Of a stretch of 41,236 bases of DNA, positions 8,141-17,145 are shown one piece after another. The stretch spans positions 1-41,236 of the forward strand of contig JALEIQ010000262.1 in the NCBI GenBank assembly GCA_022769795.1. Reading direction: 5' to 3'. The position numbers were made by a program, and so were the translations under genes. Every line of letters begins with the position of its first letter. Within the stretch, counting starts at the first letter, position 1. Origin of the DNA: Clostridiales bacterium. GTDB taxonomy: Bacteria > Bacillota > Clostridia > Christensenellales > Aristaeellaceae. The notes beneath the pieces are model-generated. The model saw only the letters and a program-made list of their open reading frames with translations. It made no database searches and was not told the DNA's origin.

Positions 8141-8509
8141 TCACCGGCAACGCGCAGCCGCGAAGGCTTCGACGCGATACCGGTTCTCCGCCGTAAACGT
8201 AAGCGTTACCTCATAGCGGCGGCAAAGCGCCGTTCCCACGCCGCCGTGCGGCGGTATGCAGCCGCGCACCGTCCAGGTATTCCCTCTGCGCAGCACAAGC
8301 GCCCTGGCTCCGATATGCAAAAGCGAGCAGCCGCTTTGCCGCCTCACAATGAGCCCGGCATACATCAACGCCTCCCTCCAATCATGCCCAAACGCGTCAT
8401 GGCCGGCGGCCTTTTCCCCCATATACAGCCCGGCTGCCAGCACCACCGCCAGCAGGCAGGCCATAGCAAGGCGTTTTACCGTTTCCCTCATTTTCTTTCG
8501 CGTCCTCAA
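8141..8509 (-). CDS. Small hypothetical protein with N-terminal membrane anchor, TTG start
   Basis: MRTRKKMRETVKRLAMACLLAVVLAAGLYMG...; SD ggggagg 5 nt before TTG; strong promoter upstream. Confidence 0.55.
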   Translation of the reverse strand: MRTRKKMRETVKRLAMACLLAVVLAAGLYMGEKAAGHDAFGHDWREALMYAGLIVRRQSGCSLLHIGARALVLRRGNTWTVRGCIPPHGGVGTALCRRYEVTLTFTAENRYRVEAFAAARCR

Positions 8510-8547
8510 TCCATCCTCCCCGTTCCCTATAGTTCATTTGCGTATTG

Positions 8548-8576
8548 ATTATATCTCAATAGAGAACGAAATTCAA
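8548..8576 (-). promoter_or_regulatory. Promoter TTGAAT-N17-TATAAT for the small membrane protein, with a dyad in its spacer
   Basis: ATTCAA 8571-8576 and ATTATA 8548-8553 on plus; dyad TATCTCAATAGAGAA at 8552-8566. Confidence 0.65.
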
Positions 8577-8596
8577 TACATCATCCCACTACTTTC

Positions 8597-8611
8597 TATC
8601 TCATTTGAGAA
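8597..8611. promoter_or_regulatory. Second copy of the 15-bp dyad (TATCTCATTTGAGAA) upstream of the XRE gene
   Basis: 13 of 15 identical to 8552-8566; followed by candidate -10 TAGAAT at 8613-8618. Confidence 0.6.
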
Positions 8612-8634
8612 ATAGAATAAAAAGGGGTGAGGAT

Positions 8635-8943
8635 ATGGACGCAAAGCAGCGCATTCGGGAGCTCATGGAGGAACGGCAGTGGAGCGAATACCGCCTGGCC
8701 ATCGCCTCCGGCCTTTCGCAATCCACGGTGGCCAATATTTTTAACCGCAACACAACGCCCTCCATCGCCACGCTGGAGGCCATATGCAAAGGGCTTGGCA
8801 TTTCGCTGTCGCAATTCTTTGCCGAAGCGGAAACCGTGGAACTTACGCCGGAGCAGCAAGAGCTATTTGAAAGCTGGGTTTCGCTCACGAAAGAGCAAAA
8901 GGAGGCCCTCGCGCATCTTATCCGCGTGATGAAGGGCCGCTAG
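8635..8943 (+). CDS. XRE-family helix-turn-helix transcriptional regulator
   Basis: RIRELMEERQWSEYRLAIASGLSQSTVANIFNRNTTPSIATLEAICKGLGISLSQFF; SD aaaggggtgagg. Confidence 0.93.
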   Translation: MDAKQRIRELMEERQWSEYRLAIASGLSQSTVANIFNRNTTPSIATLEAICKGLGISLSQFFAEAETVELTPEQQELFESWVSLTKEQKEALAHLIRVMKGR

Positions 8944-8968
8944 TTTCTCAAAAAGCGAATACAAAAGA

Positions 8969-9009
8969 CCGTCCGGAAGCAGGGATGCTTTTCCCACGCT
9001 TCCGGACGG
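8969..9009. terminator. Hairpin between convergent genes, 12-bp stem
   Basis: ccgtccggaagc ... gcttccggacgg; T-rich on both sides. Confidence 0.7.
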
Positions 9010-9110
9010 CTTCTGACCAGAGTTTTTTTCTGTTCAGCCTTGCGCCGCAAGGCTCAGGTTGTTTTCCAGCAAGGGTGAATTCGCGTTTTCGCTCGCCGCC
9101 CGGCTCTGGC

Positions 9111-9620
9111 TCACTGCTCCTTTTCTTCCTCAAGCATCTGCCCAAGCTGCTCAAACGGGCGGTAGGTGGCCTCGCCTTCCTCCTCCGCCCAGGTTTTCGC
9201 GTCCTCGTTCCATGCCTTGAGCTCGCCGTCCGCCCGGCAGCTTTCGCTGCACACAAAGCGCATGGGCAGGTTGAGCAGCACCAGCGTAAGCACCATATGC
9301 CCCAGCGGAACCTGCTTTCCCTCATAACGGAAGCATTCGTCCTCGCTTTCGTTTGCGTCCTTGCGGAAGGTTTCGCCAAAGTCCACCTCAACCGGCATGC
9401 TAGCCGGGCCCAGGCACAGCGCGCAGGAGGCGTGCGCCACCGTTTTCAGGCTGCCCTCCAGGCGCACCGTATCGTCCGCCACAAAGTATGTGCCCTCCAG
9501 CGTCACAGGGTCAAAGGTCACGGTTTCCCCGTTGATGTCCTGCTTTTCCAGCTCAACCTCCTTGCGGAAGGGAAAGGAGTCGCCGGGGTGCAAAAAGCCT
9601 TGGGAAATGTCCAGATACAT
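9111..9620 (-). CDS. DUF177 (YceD/YlbN) family protein
   Basis: MYLDISQGFLHPGDSFPF...ASCALCLGPASMPVEVDFGETF...CSESCRADG; adjacent to ackA/pta. Confidence 0.85.
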   Translation of the reverse strand: MYLDISQGFLHPGDSFPFRKEVELEKQDINGETVTFDPVTLEGTYFVADDTVRLEGSLKTVAHASCALCLGPASMPVEVDFGETFRKDANESEDECFRYEGKQVPLGHMVLTLVLLNLPMRFVCSESCRADGELKAWNEDAKTWAEEEGEATYRPFEQLGQMLEEEKEQ

Positions 9621-9765
9621 GATAAAACCTCCTGTGTTAAGCAAGTATAGCATCATGTCGTATCCGGCCCTGCCGCCCCCGCGTCAAACCGCGGCGGTCA
9701 TTGATGGGGCATGGCGGCTGGAAGCCAGGCGGAACTGACGCATTTCTCCTTGCCCAGAGAGAAAG

Positions 9766-9797
9766 ATACCGCTCGTTGCAATGCAGCCGAGCGGTAT
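9766..9797 (-). terminator. Hairpin downstream of ackA
   Basis: ataccgctcg-ttgcaatgcagc-cgagcggtat followed on minus by cttt. Confidence 0.55.
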
Positions 9798-9812
9798 AGG
9801 TTCTTTGGGATG

Positions 9813-11021
9813 TTATTCGATCGGCTTGCCGGTCACAATGCACAGCGTATCGCGGGCAATCACGATTTCCTCGTCGGTGGGGATGACAACGATCTTTACC
9901 TTGCTGTCGTCCGCGGAGATGACGCTTTCCTTGCGGTTACCGTCGATGTTCTTCTGATGATCCAGCTTCGCGCCCATGTACTCAAAGCCGCTCATGACGC
10001 TTTCACGCAGCTCCGCGCCATTCTCGCCGATACCGGCGGTAAACACAATCACGTCCACGCCGTTCATTACGGCGGCGTAGCTGCCAATGTACTTGCGGAT
10101 GCCGCTGATGAGCATATCGCGGGCGATAATGGCGCGCTCATTGCCGCTGTCCGCAGCCGCGTCGATATCGCGCATGTCGCTGCTGAGGCCGCTGATGCCA
10201 AGCAGGCCGCTCTTTTTGTTGCACATGTTGAGCACTTCGTCAACGGTCATATGATCGTTGTTGGCGATGTACTGCACCACCGCGGGATCCATGCTGCCGG
10301 AGCGGGTGCCCATAATAACGCCCTCCAAAGGCGTAATGCCCATGCTGGTATCCACGCACTTGCCGCAGTCCACGGCGGCCATGGAGCTGCCGTTGCCCAG
10401 GTGGCAGGTAATCACGCGGGTCTTGGTGCGATCCAGGCCCAGGAACTCGCAGGCGCGCTTGCTCACATAGCGGTGGCTGGTGCCATGGAAGCCATAGCGG
10501 CGCACATGCAGGCGCTCGTAATACTCATAGGGCACGCCGTACAGGAAGGCCTTGGGCGGCATGGTCTGGTGGAAGGCGGTATCGAACACGGCCACATTGG
10601 GCGTGCCGGGCATCACCTTTTCGCAGGCCTCAATGCCCATGAGGTTGGCGGGATTGTGCAGCGGGCCCAGAGGAATGTTGGCGCGAATCGCGTCCTTAAC
10701 CTCCTCGTTGATAAGCACGCTGGCGGTAAACGCCTCGCCGCCGTGCAGCACGCGGTGGCCCACGGCGCCAATCTCGCTCATTTCCTTCACAGCGCCCTTT
10801 TCGGGGTCGGTCAGGGCCTTGATCATGAGCGTGCAGGCCTCGGTATGATCCTTGATAGGCTGTTCAAAAACGATCTGCTCGCCATTGGCCTTCTGGGTCA
10901 GCTTGCTGCCCTCGATGCCGATGCGCTCCACCAGGCCCTTGGCCAGGAGCTTCTCGCCGTCCATATCCACAAGCTGATATTTCAAAGAGGAGGAACCCGC
11001 GTTTACGATCAGGATTTTCAT
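9813..11021 (-). CDS. ackA: Acetate kinase
   Basis: MKILIVNAGSSSLKYQLVDM...; HRVLHGGE; VFDTAFHQTMP; YGFHGTSHRYVS; FTAGIGEN. Confidence 0.98.
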   Translation of the reverse strand: MKILIVNAGSSSLKYQLVDMDGEKLLAKGLVERIGIEGSKLTQKANGEQIVFEQPIKDHTEACTLMIKALTDPEKGAVKEMSEIGAVGHRVLHGGEAFTASVLINEEVKDAIRANIPLGPLHNPANLMGIEACEKVMPGTPNVAVFDTAFHQTMPPKAFLYGVPYEYYERLHVRRYGFHGTSHRYVSKRACEFLGLDRTKTRVITCHLGNGSSMAAVDCGKCVDTSMGITPLEGVIMGTRSGSMDPAVVQYIANNDHMTVDEVLNMCNKKSGLLGISGLSSDMRDIDAAADSGNERAIIARDMLISGIRKYIGSYAAVMNGVDVIVFTAGIGENGAELRESVMSGFEYMGAKLDHQKNIDGNRKESVISADDSKVKIVVIPTDEEIVIARDTLCIVTGKPIE

Positions 11022-11047
11022 TTGCCTAACTCCTTACTGTTGCATTC

Positions 11048-12046
11048 TTAGCCCTGCGCCTTTACAGCCGTAATGGCCACGACGCTTACGATATCATCCA
11101 CGGAGCAGCCGCGGCTCAAATCGCTTACCGGCTTGGCCAGGCCCTGAATGATGGGGCCGATGGCTTCCGCGCCCGCCAGGCGCTGCACCAGCTTGTAGCC
11201 GATATTGCCCGCCTGCAAATCCGGGAACACAAGCACATTGGCATGGCCCGCCACCGTGCTGCCGGGGCTCTTGAGCTGGCCGACGCTTTCCACCAGCGCG
11301 GCGTCCGCCTGCAATTCGCCGTCAAGCTGCAAATCGGGAGCCTGTTCCTTGGCCAGACGGGTGGCCTCCTGCACCTTGGTTACGTTGTCGTGCTTGGCGC
11401 TGCCCTTGGTGGAGAAGGAAAGCATCGCCACGCGGGGGTCGACGTCCACCAGCTGCTTGCCGGAATCGGCGCTGGCAATAGCGATAGCGGCCAGTTCCTC
11501 AGCCGTGGGGTTGGGAATCACGGCGCAGTCGCCAAAGATCATCACGCCGTTGTCGCCCCACTGATGGTCGGGCAGCTCCATAATGAAGCAGCTGGATACA
11601 ACCTTAATGCCAGGGGCCGTCTTAATAATCTGCAAAGCCGGGCGCAGCACGTTGCCGGTGGAGTTGATCGCGCCGGCCACCATGCCGTCCGCGTCCCCTG
11701 CCTTGAGCATTACAGCGCCATAGTACAGCGTGTTTTTGGTTACAAGCTCGGTGGCCTGCTCCGGGGTCATGCCCTTGGCCTTGCGCAGCTCAAACAGCAA
11801 TTCGGCGTACGCGGCGCTCTTTTCGCTGGTGGCGGGGTCGATAATGGCAACGCCGGTAAGGTCGGTGCCGGTTTCGGCGGCGACCTTCTTCACTTCCTCG
11901 GGGTTGCCAAGCAGCGTTACGCTGGCCACACCTTCCTTGAGAATTTTGGCGCTGGCCTGCACGGTGCGGGGCTCGGTGCCTTCAGGCAGCACGATGTGCT
12001 TTACATTTGCCTTGGCCTTGGCTTTGATTTTGTCGATGGCGGACAT
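11048..12046 (-). CDS. pta: Phosphate acetyltransferase
   Basis: KHIVLPEGTEPRTVQAS...; DGMVAGAINSTGNVLRPALQIIKT; NVLVFPDLQAGNIGYKLVQRLAGAEAIGPIIQGLAKPVSDLSRGC. Confidence 0.98.
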   Translation of the reverse strand: MSAIDKIKAKAKANVKHIVLPEGTEPRTVQASAKILKEGVASVTLLGNPEEVKKVAAETGTDLTGVAIIDPATSEKSAAYAELLFELRKAKGMTPEQATELVTKNTLYYGAVMLKAGDADGMVAGAINSTGNVLRPALQIIKTAPGIKVVSSCFIMELPDHQWGDNGVMIFGDCAVIPNPTAEELAAIAIASADSGKQLVDVDPRVAMLSFSTKGSAKHDNVTKVQEATRLAKEQAPDLQLDGELQADAALVESVGQLKSPGSTVAGHANVLVFPDLQAGNIGYKLVQRLAGAEAIGPIIQGLAKPVSDLSRGCSVDDIVSVVAITAVKAQG

Positions 12047-12191
12047 GTTTTTTTCCTCCCTATTGTGCTAAAATACAGCGTGTATATCTGTTTTCAACCG
12101 TTACAGTATACAACTTTTTCAGACCGAATGGAAGGGGGAAGCCCAAAAAAGCCACATTGGGAAGGCGCTTTCCTGTGCGGCGGGCGAGGGT

Positions 12192-13364
12192 ATGAGGCCA
12201 ATTGTAGGTGTGATATGTGAATATGACCCCTTCCATTTGGGCCACCGGCGGCATTTTGAACTGATTCGCGCCGCGCTTCCCGAGGCGCGAATCGTATGCC
12301 TGATGAGCGGCTGCTTTACCCAGCGGGGCATGCCCGCGCTCCATGCACCGGGCGCGCGGGCGCAGGCCGCTCTGGCGGCGGGCGCCAGCCTGGTATTGGA
12401 GCTGCCCTGCGCCTTTTCCGTGCGCGACGCGGAGCACTTTGCCCTGGGCGGCGTGCAGATACTCGCCTCCCTGGGCTTTGTGACGCACCTCTCCTTTGGC
12501 GCGGAGGACGCGCTGGACAGGCTGCGTCCCGCCGCCATGCTTTTGGAGCATCCCACGCCCGCCTTTGAGCAGGCGCTCAAGGCGGAGCTTGCGCGGGGCT
12601 CCAGCTTTGCCGCCGCACAGGGCGCGGCGCTCGCCCGCTGCCTGGGCGAGCCCGGCGCAAACGCGCCCTCCACCTGGCAAAAGCCCAACAACATTCTGGC
12701 GCTGTGCTACCTGCGCGCCATCGAGCGCCTGCGAAGCCCGCTTCAGCCGCTTCCGGTCAAGCGGGAGGGCGACTATCACGCCCCGGAGCTTGAGGGCGGC
12801 GCTTTTCCCTCCGCCACGGCAGTGCGCGCGGCCTTCCTCAAGGGCGCGTTTGCCCAGGCCGACGCGGCCTGCGGCTATGCGTTGCCCCGCAATCCCCTGT
12901 GCCTTCCCGACGCGTTGGACAGCGTGCTGCTCTACAAGCTGCGCGCGTCAAGCGCGGAAGCGCTCTCCGCCCTGCCGGACTGCACCGAGGGTCTTGAAAA
13001 CCGCCTAAAGGCCTGCGCCATGCGCTGTTCCTCGCGCGAGGCGCTTCTGGACGCGCTGAAAACCCGGCGCTACGCCCGCGCCCGGCTCAGCCGCCTGTGC
13101 TGCCACGCGCTGCTGGATGTAACGGCGGAGCTTCTTTACGCACACCCCGCCCCGGAATATGTGCGCCTGCTGGGCCTGCGCCGCAGCGCCCAGGAGCTAA
13201 CCGCCCTTTTGAAGCAAAGCCCCCTGCCCGTGATTGCCAAAGCCGCCGACGGCGACAGACAAAATCCGCTGTGGCAGTTGGATCTGCGCGCCTATGACCT
13301 GTGGGCGCTGGGGGCCGGGCTGCCCGCGGGGCTTATGCTCACGCAGGGCGTAGGGGTTGTATGA
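12192..13364 (+). CDS. tmcAL: tRNA(Met) cytidine acetate ligase (TmcAL/YlbM family)
   Basis: GVICEYDPFHLGHRRHFELIR (HxGH nucleotidyltransferase motif), MSGCFTQRGMPAL, LPCAFSVRDAEHFALGGVQIL, KPNNILALCYLRAI. Confidence 0.9.
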   Translation: MRPIVGVICEYDPFHLGHRRHFELIRAALPEARIVCLMSGCFTQRGMPALHAPGARAQAALAAGASLVLELPCAFSVRDAEHFALGGVQILASLGFVTHLSFGAEDALDRLRPAAMLLEHPTPAFEQALKAELARGSSFAAAQGAALARCLGEPGANAPSTWQKPNNILALCYLRAIERLRSPLQPLPVKREGDYHAPELEGGAFPSATAVRAAFLKGAFAQADAACGYALPRNPLCLPDALDSVLLYKLRASSAEALSALPDCTEGLENRLKACAMRCSSREALLDALKTRRYARARLSRLCCHALLDVTAELLYAHPAPEYVRLLGLRRSAQELTALLKQSPLPVIAKAADGDRQNPLWQLDLRAYDLWALGAGLPAGLMLTQGVGVV

Positions 13365-13369
13365 GGGCT

Positions 13370-15296
13370 TTACTCAACCAACACAAGCTTTTGCGCTTCC
13401 CTGTCCACGCGGTAGATCTGCTGGTTCGCCATTTTTTCCGGATTTGCAAACAGCGCGCCGTAATCCTTTTTAAAAGCGCTGGTCGTTTTGTACAGCACCA
13501 GATAGTCGTAATCCTGCACTATGCACTCCGCAAACTCCTCAAACGTGCGCCTTGCGGTAAAGCGATCCTCCTCGCGCCCGTCGATAAACACATCCCAAGC
13601 GCTTTCATTCACTTCAATGGGCCGCAGGCGGTAGCGCAGAATGACCTGCTCAATCCCGCCCGAGTCCGACGCCACGACGTATACCCGTTCCGTACCGTTT
13701 GGACAAAGCGCCTGTACCCGTTCGGCCATTTGGATGTACTCCTCCTGATATTGCCAGGCCGCCTGCGCGTGAAGCCGCGTAACGCTGTTAAGCAGGCTGT
13801 TCCACGGCGCGAACAGGGCGAAAACCGCCAGCGCCGCCGCCGTGGCCTGCCGGGACAGTCCGTTTTCACAACAGGGCTTGCGCAGCGTCAGGCAGCAGGC
13901 AAGCAGAATGAAGAACAGCATTTCCACAGGAATGTTGATATAGCGCGTAAACGACCCAAGCCTTACCGCTTCATCCTCATAAAATTTGAATACGTAGGTT
14001 ACGCCCATGCCAACGATATAAACCGCCACAGCCGCAAAGGCTACCGCTGCCAGGTTTCGCAGTTCCTTTTGCAGCCACGCTTCTTTCAACAGCCGGTATA
14101 TCAGGGCAAAGCCCGCCGCCAGTAAAACCAGCACCATAAAATAGCTAAGAAAGCTGTCCGCCGCCGGTACGGGGAAGATGGGTTCAAAGAATTTATAAAG
14201 GAAATTGCGCAGCGTGGTTTTGCGCCAGGGCTCCCGCAGCGCATCCAGCGAAATGGGATTTGAGAAGGTTGCCTGCGCCGTCGCGTTCGTCAAAGCCGTG
14301 TGCAGGCTCCAGCTTCCCCGGGCGGCCGCTACGCAAAGAAGGGCTGAAAGCGTAACCCCCCCCCGTGAATTTTGCGGCTTCGCCCGCGCGCTTCGCGTCC
14401 CATGCGCCGCAAAGCCACAGGGCCGCCACGCCCGCCAGCGCAAACACCAGCCCAGCGTCCTTGGTAAGGGTCACAACAAACAGCGCCGCACACATCGTTG
14501 CCAGAAACAGGCCGTCCCTTCTGCGCTCCAGCAGGGCGTAGGCGCATACAAAACCGGCCAGCGTTCCCAGCAGCGCATCGCTGTGCAGCAAATCAAACGC
14601 CAGCGGGAACACCGCCATCGCCGCCAAAGGAACCAGCACGGCATGCGCCGCCATTTCCAGCGGCCTGCGGAAGGATACATGCCTGAGAAACGGCAGATAC
14701 AGGGCCAGCATAAGCCATTGATAGGCGATAAACAGCATTGGCTCGGAAAACGCCGCTTTGGGGTTGATTAGCCCGCCCAGCGCTTGAAGCAGATATTCCC
14801 ACAGCGGCAGCGCCGGCGGATAGGACGCAAACAGGCACCGCGCGGCAGGGTCGCTTGGAAGCACGCCCTGCTGGGTCATAATTTTAACGGCGTCGGCCCA
14901 ATAGGTAAATTCATCCCAGGTATGCACGGGCTTACCCGCGTTTGCAAAGCACACGATGGCGCACCAGACGGCGTACAAAACCAGCGCGGGCGTACATACA
15001 TCGCCCGCGAGCCTGCGAACGCGCCCCTGCTTTGCCGCGATCACAAGCCCGGCGGCCGCAGCCGCGCCGCACAGGCCAAGCACCGCGTATACCCCTGCCC
15101 GCAACGCGCCCGCGAGGCCAAAGCCGTATAATACCACAATCATCGCAAAGGCGGACAGCGGCGCGCCCTCCTCAAAGCGCCTGTGAAAGACAGCCGACAG
15201 AAACAGGCATCCACATAGAATCAATCCAAACAGCAACGCCGCAGCCAAAGCGCATCTTCTCCTTCCGAAATGACAGGGATTGGAAATTCCTTTCAT
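13370..15296 (-). pseudogene. Membrane protein, GT-C-glycosyltransferase-like, frameshifted at a 9-bp poly-G tract (641 aa if restored)
   Basis: ORFs 14193-15365 and 13370-14443 are two frames of one gene. Left part: HTWDEFTYWADAVKIM..., multiple TM. Removing one G from the tract at 14356-14364 joins ...AAKFTGG-VTLSALLCVAA... in frame; 1927 nt minus 1 = 642 codons. Confidence 0.8.
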
Positions 15297-15359
15297 ACAC
15301 ATGATAGAGTACAACGCGGCTTCTGTCAACACAAATGCGTTTCCCGGCCAGCCAATCCC

Positions 15360-15387
15360 TTGCACATTCCCAAACCTGTGCTACAAT
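15360..15387 (+). promoter_or_regulatory. Promoter for the ABC exporter pair (TTGCAC-N16-TACAAT)
   Basis: Direct motif match upstream of ATG 15421. Confidence 0.6.
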
Positions 15388-15420
15388 AGGGACGCAACTT
15401 TTTTCCAAGGAGAATCCGTC

Positions 15421-17145
15421 ATGCGCAGTCTTTTTCCCTTCCTGAAGCCCTACCGCAAGGAATGCGTGCTGAGCCCGCTGTTCAAGCTGTTTGAGGCGGT
15501 GCTGGAGCTGTTTGTGCCACTGATTATGGCCGCCATCATTGATAACGGCATCCAGGCGCGCGATACGGGCTATGTGCTTAAAATGGGCCTTGTTCTGGTG
15601 GGGCTGGGCCTGCTGGGCTTCCTTAGCTCCATCACGGCGCAGTATTTTGCCGCCAAGGCGGCGGTGGGCTTTGCCGCGCGGCTCAAGGCCGCGCTGTTTG
15701 CGCACATCCAGCGCTTTTCCTATACGGAGCTGGACACGCTTGGCACGCCCACGCTCATCAACCGCATGACCACGGATATGAACCAGGTGCAAACCGGCGT
15801 GAATATGACGCTGCGCCTTCTTCTGCGCTCGCCCTTTGTGGTTGTGGGCGCGATGGTGATGGCGTTTACGGTGGATAGCCGGGCCGCGCTCATTTTTGTG
15901 GCGCTGATACCGCTTTTGGCGCTGGTGGTGGCGGGCCTGATGCGCCTTACGCTGCCCCGTCACAGGCAGGTGCAGGGCCAGCTGGATCGCGTGCTGCTTC
16001 ACACCCGTGAAAACCTTACCGGCGTGCGCGTGCTGCGCGCCTTTGGCAAGCAGGATGACGAAACCGCCGCCTACGAGGCCGATACCCAGCGCCTGTGCGA
16101 TATGCAGCAGCGCGTGGGCCGCCTGTCCGCGCTGATGAATCCGCTTACCTATGTGCTGGTAAACGGCGCGCTGGCCGCGCTGCTGTGGAGCGGAGCCATG
16201 CAGGTGCAGTCCGGCGCGCTTACGCAGGGCGCGGTGGTCGCGCTGGTCAATTATCTTTCGCAAATTCTGGTGGAGCTTATCAAATTCGCCAACCTGATTG
16301 TAACCATCACCAAGGCCATCGCCTGCGCCGGGCGCATTGAAACCGTGCTGGCAATCCAGCCCAGCATGGCCCAGCCCGCCCAGCCCATGGACGCGCCCGC
16401 GGCGGCGGAATGCGTCCGCTTCGAGGATGTATCCACGCGCTACCAAAACGCGGGCGACGACTCCCTATCCCATATCAGCTTTACGGCGCTGCGCGGGCAG
16501 ACCATCGGCGTGATCGGCGGCACGGGTTCAGGCAAAACCACGCTGGTCAACCTGATTCCCCGCTTTTACGACGCGACGCAGGGCCGCGTGCTGGTCAACG
16601 GCGTGGATGTAAAGCAGCAGGACATGGACGCGCTGCGACGGAAAATCTCCATCGTGCCGCAAAAGGCCGTGCTGTTTGAGGGCACCATCCGCGAAAACCT
16701 GCTCTGGGGCGATCTTTCCGCGACGGACGAGCAGCTCTGGCGCGCGCTGGAAACCGCGCAGGCGGCCGAGGTGGTGCGCGGCAAGGCGGGCGGCCTGGAC
16801 GAGCCTGTCGAGCAGGGGGGCCGCAACCTGTCCGGCGGGCAGCGCCAGAGGCTCACCATTGCCCGCGCGCTGGTCAAGCAGCCGGAAATCCTTATCCTGG
16901 ATGACAGCGCATCCGCGCTGGATTATGCCACGGATGCGGCGCTTCGCACCTCCCTGCGCCAGATGGAGGGCGGAGCGACGGTGTTCATCGTATCGCAGCG
17001 CGCCAGCTCCATTCGCCACGCCGACCTTATTTTGGTGCTGGACGACGGCGAGCTGGCAGGCAGCGGCACGCACGAGCAGCTTTTGAAGGACTGCCCCGTG
17101 TATCAGGAAATCTATTACTCGCAATATCCTAAGGAGGCCGTGTGA
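15421..17145 (+). CDS. ABC exporter half-transporter, permease + ATPase, degenerate-site subunit
   Basis: Walker A GGTGSGKTT, signature NLSGGQRQR, Walker B LILDDSASALD (no catalytic Glu). Confidence 0.93.
   Translation: MRSLFPFLKPYRKECVLSPLFKLFEAVLELFVPLIMAAIIDNGIQARDTGYVLKMGLVLVGLGLLGFLSSITAQYFAAKAAVGFAARLKAALFAHIQRFSYTELDTLGTPTLINRMTTDMNQVQTGVNMTLRLLLRSPFVVVGAMVMAFTVDSRAALIFVALIPLLALVVAGLMRLTLPRHRQVQGQLDRVLLHTRENLTGVRVLRAFGKQDDETAAYEADTQRLCDMQQRVGRLSALMNPLTYVLVNGALAALLWSGAMQVQSGALTQGAVVALVNYLSQILVELIKFANLIVTITKAIACAGRIETVLAIQPSMAQPAQPMDAPAAAECVRFEDVSTRYQNAGDDSLSHISFTALRGQTIGVIGGTGSGKTTLVNLIPRFYDATQGRVLVNGVDVKQQDMDALRRKISIVPQKAVLFEGTIRENLLWGDLSATDEQLWRALETAQAAEVVRGKAGGLDEPVEQGGRNLSGGQRQRLTIARALVKQPEILILDDSASALDYATDAALRTSLRQMEGGATVFIVSQRASSIRHADLILVLDDGELAGSGTHEQLLKDCPVYQEIYYSQYPKEAV

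Noticed and set aside
8948-9391. 147-aa minus-strand ORF overlapping DUF177
   Set aside because: Out-of-frame with the conserved DUF177 protein, crosses the terminator, Arg/Ser/Thr-rich; not an L32 (rpmF) gene.
9711-11051. 446-aa plus-strand ORF antisense to ackA
   Set aside because: Shadow frame of a highly conserved gene; composition typical of antisense translation.
15172-16446. 424-aa minus-strand ORF antisense to the first ABC exporter gene
   Set aside because: Arg/His/Gln-rich shadow frame with no recognisable domain. Other long antisense ORFs (4686-5660, 11243-12220, 17406-18386, 23722-25080, 25109-26284, 30152-31156, 31805-32812, 37883-39202) rejected for the same reason.
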